IMG/VR virus record: IMGVR_UViG_3300028569_000121
Location: 1-30,266 of that record
Length of the DNA: 30,266 nucleotides
Direction: 5' to 3' (one strand)
Origin: a virus
Made by a program: the position numbers and the translations under genes. Below, piece after piece: positions 26,105-30,266 of the stretch. Under the pieces are notes generated by a model. That model was not told where the DNA came from. It ran no database searches and saw only the letters and a list, made by a program, of their open reading frames with translations. Numbering within the stretch: position 1 is the first letter of the stretch; every line of letters starts with the position of its first letter.

Positions 26105-26995
26105 TTAGCCAACACGTTCCAATTCACTCAGATATTCGCTAACGAGTGTATTCTTGGTCTCACTTGAGACGGATTCAGAAACCAATTGTTTAGGGACATT
26201 AACATTACGGCTTAATGCTGTTTTGTTAGCTTCCTTTGCAATTTCTGCGGTTTCTTCTTGTTCACCGTTTTCGAACATCTCAACTACGTAGTTAAAATTT
26301 TCTTTAATGTAATTAATACTTTTATCTTCTAAAAGTTTAACTACAAATTCTTTTTTAGATTTAGGCATCCCTTTTGTCTTGCCTTCTAATACCAATACTG
26401 TTTGAGTTTTTTGCAATTCTTGAGAAAGACGAACATTTTTCTCGTATGCTTCATTCAATTGTTGGTTTAATTTTTCAAATTTGGTTCTGCCTTCTTTAAC
26501 AACACTTTTAACGTTTTCATTTACTAATGATGGATCAAATCCAACTAGATCACGAATTTTTTCTATTTGTTTACGGGCATGTGTATTTTCAACAGCTTCT
26601 TGAATTTGTGTATATGGAATTTTATTTTCAAGGTATTTTGTCAAAAAGGTATCTAAGTCAGTAATAACTTTTTCGGAAAACATTTTTGCTTTATCATCAA
26701 CAGATTTTTTATACAGGTTAACAATTTTTGCTAATTTGTTAGTATGATTTTCTGATATGGTTTTAATAACCAATTTTAATTTATCAGTATGATCAGAATC
26801 AGTTTTTTCTAAAATATCTTGAAGTTTTTGAGCATGATCTTCATCTTGTTCCAATAATGCTTTTTCGATAGCGAGTTCAGTATGTGCTTTAGCTTTTTGA
26901 TCGACTGCTTGTTTAAAAGCATCAGCAATAGCATTTGCGGTTTCTTCATTGACAAGATTTTTGTCTAGGTTTTTGAGAAGATCTGTGATATCCAT
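26105..26995 (-). CDS. 22: Prohead core scaffold protein, gp22-like
   Basis: The protein has 296 residues (T4 gp22 has 269), highly charged and helical. Residues 51-97 carry three 15-16-residue repeats of the form DHxxKLxxI (EDHAQKL, SDHTDKL, ENHTNKL), and residues about 165-205 look like coiled coil (TKFEKLNQQLNEAYEKN). Several LxE or IxE sites (for example LLE, ILE, IQE and LSE near the C-terminus) could be cut by the gp21 protease, as T4 scaffold is degraded to small peptides. It lies between the protease block and gp23. The assignment rests on order, length and composition rather than on a sharp motif. Confidence 0.85.
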   Translation of the reverse strand: MDITDLLKNLDKNLVNEETANAIADAFKQAVDQKAKAHTELAIEKALLEQDEDHAQKLQDILEKTDSDHTDKLKLVIKTISENHTNKLAKIVNLYKKSVDDKAKMFSEKVITDLDTFLTKYLENKIPYTQIQEAVENTHARKQIEKIRDLVGFDPSLVNENVKSVVKEGRTKFEKLNQQLNEAYEKNVRLSQELQKTQTVLVLEGKTKGMPKSKKEFVVKLLEDKSINYIKENFNYVVEMFENGEQEETAEIAKEANKTALSRNVNVPKQLVSESVSSETKNTLVSEYLSELERVG

Positions 26996-27009
26996 ATTTT
27001 TTATAAAAT

Positions 27010-27017
27010 TACTTATC
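27010..27017 (-). promoter_or_regulatory. Late-promoter-like element GATAAGTA before gp22
   Basis: It lies 14 bases before the gp22 ATG at 26995. As no element is seen before gp23, this one may drive both scaffold and capsid genes. Confidence 0.5.
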
Positions 27018-27037
27018 TTTATTTGATTACAAATTTG

Positions 27038-27232
27038 TTATTTTTTTGCTTTTTTACAATCTTTGCATTCATTGCATCCTTTGTCGCATGACATTTTCTT
27101 TTTTACGACACGTTCTACTTTCTTTTTAACTTTTTCGGTTAATATTTGTTCTAGGACTGTATCGGCGTCTGAATATTTACTTTCGCAAATATTCATAATA
27201 AATTTTGAATATAATGATTTTAGATTACTCAT
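27038..27232 (-). CDS. Small Cys-rich prohead-core-type protein (64 residues)
   Basis: The N-terminal half is helical (MSNLKSLYSKFIMNI, then YSDADTVLEQILTEKVKKKVE), similar in style to small core proteins of T4-like phages such as gp67 and gp68. In T4 those genes lie before gene 21, whereas this one lies between the gp21 and gp22 genes. The C-terminus is strongly basic with four cysteines (CDKGCNECKDC), spaced like a small metal site. The gene is flanked on both sides by GATAAGTA elements, which argues that it is a real, separately expressed gene. The exact role is not known. Confidence 0.75.
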   Translation of the reverse strand: MSNLKSLYSKFIMNICESKYSDADTVLEQILTEKVKKKVERVVKKKMSCDKGCNECKDCKKAKK

Positions 27233-27242
27233 GTTTTTAAAT

Positions 27243-27250
27243 TACTTATC
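27243..27250 (-). promoter_or_regulatory. Late-promoter-like element GATAAGTA overlapping the gp21 stop
   Basis: It lies ten bases before the ATG at 27232; the TAA inside the element (27246-27248) is the stop codon of the gp21 gene. Confidence 0.5.
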
Positions 27251-27914
27251 TTTCTTTAAGAGCATTAATAAAATTAATTACTTGTTCTTTTAAAAAATCT
27301 CTTTGATTTCTTTTAGGTAACTTTGATATACGGTTTTCAAAATCTTCGTATACTGCTTCGAAATTGCCACTTTCAGCCAAAACCCATTTTTTTGATTCTA
27401 ATATACCGTTAACAAATGCGATAGGAACGGATGGATCAGCAACGACATCTATAGCAACCAAACGAAAATCTGAAACATAAGATTTTCCGCCCTTTTCATC
27501 TATTCTTCCTAATGCTCTAGAAGAAACTCCCAATTTAACACCATCATTGATCAAGCTTCTAACGATTTGCCCCATTGGTGTTGTTAATATCTTAGACTTA
27601 CCATCAAAAATGTTTCCGTTTTGTTTTAATTCGGTAACAACATGACAAGCTCTTTCTAAATTAACCTCACCAGTAGAAGGATGGTTTAATTCTCCTAAAC
27701 CTCTATTGGAACTAATCATTTCGGTGTTATATCGACTAACTTCAGAAACCATTTCTTCGAGTGGATATACTCTATTGTTTCTATTTGTTTCGTTAGCCAT
27801 TAAAAACGGACCCTTAATGTATAAATTAGCAGGAGAATTTCTATTTTCTTCGACCATTAGATACTTTACTTCGTAATTAGGCGATTCTACTATAAGCTTA
27901 TATGCTTTTTCCAT
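27246..27914 (-). CDS. 21: Prohead core protease, gp21-like
   Basis: The protein has 222 residues (T4 gp21 has 212) and is a serine protease of the phage prohead-protease group. The likely catalytic His is H78 in GELNHP, and the catalytic Ser is S131 or S132 in LGVSSRALG. The later segment AIDVVADPSVPIAFVNG is also conserved in the family. It cleaves scaffold and capsid precursors inside the prohead after (L/I)xE, and the capsid gene two genes downstream has a fitting site. The gene is followed by a small core gene, gp22 and gp23. A GATAAATA element lies ten bases before the ATG. Confidence 0.93.
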   Translation of the reverse strand: MEKAYKLIVESPNYEVKYLMVEENRNSPANLYIKGPFLMANETNRNNRVYPLEEMVSEVSRYNTEMISSNRGLGELNHPSTGEVNLERACHVVTELKQNGNIFDGKSKILTTPMGQIVRSLINDGVKLGVSSRALGRIDEKGGKSYVSDFRLVAIDVVADPSVPIAFVNGILESKKWVLAESGNFEAVYEDFENRISKLPKRNQRDFLKEQVINFINALKER

Positions 27915-27924
27915 ATATTATAAC

Positions 27925-27932
27925 TATTTATC
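27925..27932 (-). promoter_or_regulatory. Late-promoter-like element GATAAATA before gp21
   Basis: It lies ten bases before the ATG at 27914, in the 37-base gap after the gp4 gene, and differs from TATAAATA only in the first base. Confidence 0.55.
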
Positions 27933-27951
27933 ATATCTATATACAAAAACA

Positions 27952-28410
27952 TCAATTTTTTAAGTGTTTTTCGGTTAATATTATAAATTTATATCCTTTT
28001 TTATCACACCATGCTCTTGCTGCTGTCCATTTAGCCTGATTTTGAGCATATTGAAATGATTCATACAGAACAGTTTTCTTAGATTTTTTTAAACTTGGTA
28101 CGGGTTGTAAGGTTTGTCTCTCTGGTTTTACTTCTATTAACAACTTTTCATGTTTTCCGTCTTTTCTTTTCATTTCACATACCAAATCAACAAAATATCT
28201 ATGTATTTTCCCATCTAACCCTTGATATGGAATTACTACAGACTCTGACCCCCAAGTAATCACGTTATTATTGTCATCCATCCACCTCATTGCTTTGATT
28301 TCTAATGAAGATCGAGCAAATATTGGATATTTTCCTTTATATTTTTCAGGATATCTAGGATTAAACAAAGATTGCACATATTTATTGTTTTTTTGCAATC
28401 TAGGTTTCAT
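27952..28410 (-). CDS. 4: Head-completion protein gp4-like (TnsA-like nuclease fold)
   Basis: The protein has 152 residues, close to T4 gp4 at 150. It shares the pattern of the T4 protein: FNPRYPEKYKGKYPIFARSSLE at the start, VITWGSESVVIPYQGLDGKIHRYFVD (50-75), KLLIEVKP (89-96) and QNQAKWTAARAWCDKKGYKFIILTEKHL at the end. E37, D75, E93 and K95 fit the catalytic set of a TnsA or PD-(D/E)xK nuclease. In T4 gp4 acts late in head completion, after packaging and before tail joining. Its start overlaps the stop of the mini-nuclease gene (ATGA), so the two are translationally coupled. Confidence 0.9.
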   Translation of the reverse strand: MKPRLQKNNKYVQSLFNPRYPEKYKGKYPIFARSSLEIKAMRWMDDNNNVITWGSESVVIPYQGLDGKIHRYFVDLVCEMKRKDGKHEKLLIEVKPERQTLQPVPSLKKSKKTVLYESFQYAQNQAKWTAARAWCDKKGYKFIILTEKHLKN

Positions 28411-28628
28411 AATATATTGTTTAAAAATTTATCAAATGGTTCATAGTTTTTTTCTTTTAAAATTATATAGTTATATCCAGCTTTAATTGTTTCTTTTTTC
28501 TTTTTTTCGTTTAATTTTTTTTGTAAATTATAAATATAATTTGATTTAATTTCTATTATTAGATTATATTTAGGTATATAAAAATCTGGATAATAATGTT
28601 TATGCTTAACATCATTAAGTTTTTCCAT
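28407..28628 (-). CDS. Minimal PD-(D/E)xK nuclease-like protein (73 residues)
   Basis: The product contains KHYYPDFYIPKYNLIIEIKS (10-29): Asp15, Glu26 and Lys28 fit a PD-(D/E)xK active site, a pattern common at the C-terminus of phage homing endonucleases. Here it stands alone, followed only by a Lys-rich helix and a short strand (AGYNYIILKEKNYEPF). It may be a remnant of a homing endonuclease that lost its DNA-binding part, or a real small nuclease. The intact frame, its own AATAAGTA element five bases before the ATG, and the ATGA coupling to gp4 argue against a dead remnant. Confidence 0.72.
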   Translation of the reverse strand: MEKLNDVKHKHYYPDFYIPKYNLIIEIKSNYIYNLQKKLNEKKKKETIKAGYNYIILKEKNYEPFDKFLNNIL

Positions 28629-28633
28629 AAAAA

Positions 28634-28641
28634 TACTTATT
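28634..28641 (-). promoter_or_regulatory. Late-promoter-like element AATAAGTA before the mini-nuclease gene
   Basis: It lies five bases before the ATG at 28628 and just downstream of the terminator after gp13, so the mini-nuclease and gp4 form a new transcript. Confidence 0.45.
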
Positions 28642-28648
28642 ATGCATG

Positions 28649-28677
28649 ATAATAAAAAGCTGATTAGTTTGTAATCA
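28649..28677 (-). terminator. Intrinsic terminator after gp13
   Basis: On the minus strand TGATTA and TAATCA pair around a CAAAC loop, immediately after the gp13 stop, followed by GCTTTTTATTAT. The stem is AT-rich and short, so termination may be partial. Confidence 0.5.
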
Positions 28678-28679
28678 AT

Positions 28680-29603
28680 TTAAATTAAAAATTGTCCAAT
28701 AGAAAGTAATGCGGTAAAAGTTCCGACAAAGAATCTCACAATATCGGTATCAACAGTATTTCCCATCAATTCTTTCTCTAATTCGTCTTTTTCTTTTTCT
28801 CCCATACGCATTAAGTCGGTGCCATTAACTTGTTGACCGCCAAAAAGTATGGTTCCATTGAATTTACCTCTTATATTAGCTATGGATATCTTTGAAAGAG
28901 CAGATACATAACGAAATACCCACAATTCTGACACTAAAAACTTGATAGGCTTTTGAACTTTGCACCCGATTAACCCATAATATATACTTGATCTCGGTGG
29001 TTCTGGTATAATTTTTAATAATTGAGTTTCTGGTTCAAATCTAAGGTAAGGTTTAAGTGCTAATACTTTTTCTCTAGTATTTAACCATGATTTGAGTACG
29101 TGCCATGTGACTAGATCATACCCAACATTGCCCAAAAGATGTCCAAAATACGCTTGCTGGGCTATAGTATGTTCAATTGTAAATAATGTATTAACACCTG
29201 AATTATTTCCCTCATTAAATGAAAAAACATCAACAACTTTTCTATAATTATCCATATCAAAATCATATCCGGTTGATAAAGTTGGTGTTTCTGTTGATAC
29301 AGCATTGGCTAATTCAGGTGTTATGCTAAACAATCGATCTACTCTTAATCCTTTTCCTCTTTCGTATAGATCAGATCTAAAAATCAAATATTCTTCGGTA
29401 ACTCCAGCAAATTTAGTAAACCATTCTAGGGCAATATCTATAAATTCATACATTTGTTCTGAACTTATTTCGACTCTTATTAACGGTTCTCCTAAAGTTC
29501 TTCTCACTCTTTGGGCTAAATGATCATAGCTTTTAATTTGTGAGTTAAAAGATGTGCTACCATGAAAAGAATTAGGTAAAACTGGTTGTGATGGATAAGG
29601 CAT
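28680..29603 (-). CDS. 13: Neck protein gp13-like
   Basis: I place the start at the ATG 29601-29603, giving 307 residues (T4 gp13 has 309). The longer open frame up to 29666 would add a Cys-rich stretch (MCYRRSCWCSDCS) that overlaps the upstream gene and does not look like the family. The N-terminal region LAQRVRRTLGEPLIRVEISSEQ and MYEFIDIALEWFTKF resembles the T4 gp13 pattern ([27 protein letters not shown]). Other stretches are VVDVFSFNEGNNSG and LKPYLRFEPETQLLKIIPEPP. Gp13 and gp14 form the neck that closes the filled head and receives the tail. Gp14 is not adjacent here. A CATAAGTA element lies eight bases before the ATG. Confidence 0.85.
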   Translation of the reverse strand: MPYPSQPVLPNSFHGSTSFNSQIKSYDHLAQRVRRTLGEPLIRVEISSEQMYEFIDIALEWFTKFAGVTEEYLIFRSDLYERGKGLRVDRLFSITPELANAVSTETPTLSTGYDFDMDNYRKVVDVFSFNEGNNSGVNTLFTIEHTIAQQAYFGHLLGNVGYDLVTWHVLKSWLNTREKVLALKPYLRFEPETQLLKIIPEPPRSSIYYGLIGCKVQKPIKFLVSELWVFRYVSALSKISIANIRGKFNGTILFGGQQVNGTDLMRMGEKEKDELEKELMGNTVDTDIVRFFVGTFTALLSIGQFLI

Positions 29604-29611
29604 ATATAATA

Positions 29612-29619
29612 TACTTATG
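29612..29619 (-). promoter_or_regulatory. Late-promoter-like element CATAAGTA overlapping the upstream stop
   Basis: It lies eight bases before the gp13 ATG at 29603. Its TAA (29615-29617) is the stop codon of the gene before. Confidence 0.45.
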
Positions 29620-30266
29620 GTAAAAATGCTGCAATCTGAGCACCAACAGCTTCTACGGTAGCACAATTTTTCAATCTTCCACCAATTCCCGTAGATGGGA
29701 GGTTGTCTGCATTAAATGACCAAAGAGTTGAGGCATCTAATATTGCTATTCCTGATGTATTATCAACCAAAGTACCGTATGAAACTTGTTGAGGGGTTGG
29801 TACTCTACATACGCCTATCATATTGCCTCCTGCATATGATACGCCATATCTAACATCACTAGATAATGGATAGGTTTGAGATGATGATAGAGGATCTGTT
29901 AAAGTTTGAGTAAGATTGTTATTAGTGTATTGTTTAAGTGTAATTTTTGAATTAGCATCCTTTAAATACACTGGACCAGATGCTGGAAAATTACCTTGCA
30001 ATCCTGCTTCTATTTCTTCGGCAATAAGCTTAGATAATCCTCCAACACCAAGATATGCATACCCTGTGTATTGAGAACCAGCAATACCAGTTTGACCTGT
30101 TCTATTTCCGACAACTTTTGTAGCAAATGTATTTCCGTTTGTACTATAAACAGCATTTCCAGTTATACCACCCACTATTTGACCAGATACATCAACAATA
30201 GTTCCTGCAGTTCCTTGTGATAAGGTAATATTGACTCTGGCATTATCAATATTAGAACCTGCAACG
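29615..30266 (-). CDS. Virion-type protein, C-terminal part (runs off right edge)
   Basis: The frame is open to the last base of the window; a GTG at 30175 is not a convincing start because the in-frame coding continues upstream (SGQIVGGITGNAVYS across the junction). At least 216 residues are visible, rich in Gly, Thr, Ser and Asn with beta character (SQYTGYAYLGVGGLSKLIAEEIEAG, GPVYLKDANSKITLKQY) and a compact end GRLKNCATVEAVGAQIAAFLP. I do not recognise the family. It directly precedes gp13, the place of the whisker gene wac in T4, but shows no coiled coil like fibritin, so I call it only a probable structural protein. Confidence 0.75.
   Translation of the reverse strand, partial: VAGSNIDNARVNITLSQGTAGTIVDVSGQIVGGITGNAVYSTNGNTFATKVVGNRTGQTGIAGSQYTGYAYLGVGGLSKLIAEEIEAGLQGNFPASGPVYLKDANSKITLKQYTNNNLTQTLTDPLSSSQTYPLSSDVRYGVSYAGGNMIGVCRVPTPQQVSYGTLVDNTSGIAILDASTLWSFNADNLPSTGIGGRLKNCATVEAVGAQIAAFLP

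Noticed and set aside
29604-29666. Longer N-terminus for gp13 (MCYRRSCWCSDCS)
   Set aside because: It lies inside the upstream gene, precedes the promoter-like element at 29612-29619, and the residues do not fit the neck-protein family.
1-30266. tRNA genes, insertion sequences and attachment sites
   Set aside because: I looked for cloverleaf-like segments, transposase motifs and terminal inverted repeats and found none; nearly all sequence is accounted for by coding genes.

Overview
The window is part of the genome of a tailed phage with a contractile tail, distantly related to T4. It is strongly AT-rich and gene-dense, with no gene-free stretch above about 120 bases. Recognisable T4-type proteins are neck protein gp13, head-completion nuclease gp4, prohead protease gp21, scaffold gp22, major capsid protein gp23, baseplate wedge proteins gp25 and gp6, a probable small terminase gp16, and the clamp-loader ATPase gp44. 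The host cannot be named from the sequence. Ribosome-binding sites of the usual purine-rich kind are almost absent.

Layout. From the right edge leftwards, on the minus strand: the C-terminal part of a virion protein (29615-30266), gp13, a terminator, a 73-residue mini-nuclease, gp4, gp21, a small Cys-rich core-type protein, gp22 and gp23. A strong terminator and a free-standing homing-endonuclease-like gene follow (23049-24494), then a 340-residue protein with a Thr/Pro repeat linker (21990-23012). From 16545 to 21993 the coding switches to the plus strand: gp16-like protein, UDP-galactopyranose mutase, two glycosyltransferases, an FkbM-type methyltransferase, an unknown protein and a small membrane protein. 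The middle holds a previously unlisted 54-residue minus-strand ORF (16360-16524), gp44 on the minus strand, and an unknown plus-strand gene (14851-15420). From 14801 to the left edge the minus strand carries the baseplate block: gp25, gp6, three very large proteins of 1309, 1557 and 1052 residues built from PKD-like folds, beta-propeller-like repeats, Thr/Pro linkers and a poly-glycine tip, and finally the N-terminal part of a repeat-built fibre-like protein running off the edge.

Regulation. Many genes have a T4-late-type element (TATAAATA, or forms with core TAAATA/TAAGTA) only 5 to 14 bases before the start codon. If these act as in T4, the mRNAs are leaderless or nearly so. Gp44 instead has a near-consensus sigma70-type promoter. 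One late-type element is a perfect palindrome between two divergent genes.

The most interesting hypothesis is that the sugar cassette glycosylates the phage's own virion. It contains a GT60-like glycosyltransferase (a family including enzymes that put GlcNAc on Thr or hydroxyproline of proteins) and a UDP-galactofuranose-making mutase. The same window encodes three virion-type proteins with long mucin-like Thr/Pro repeats. This link is inference only.
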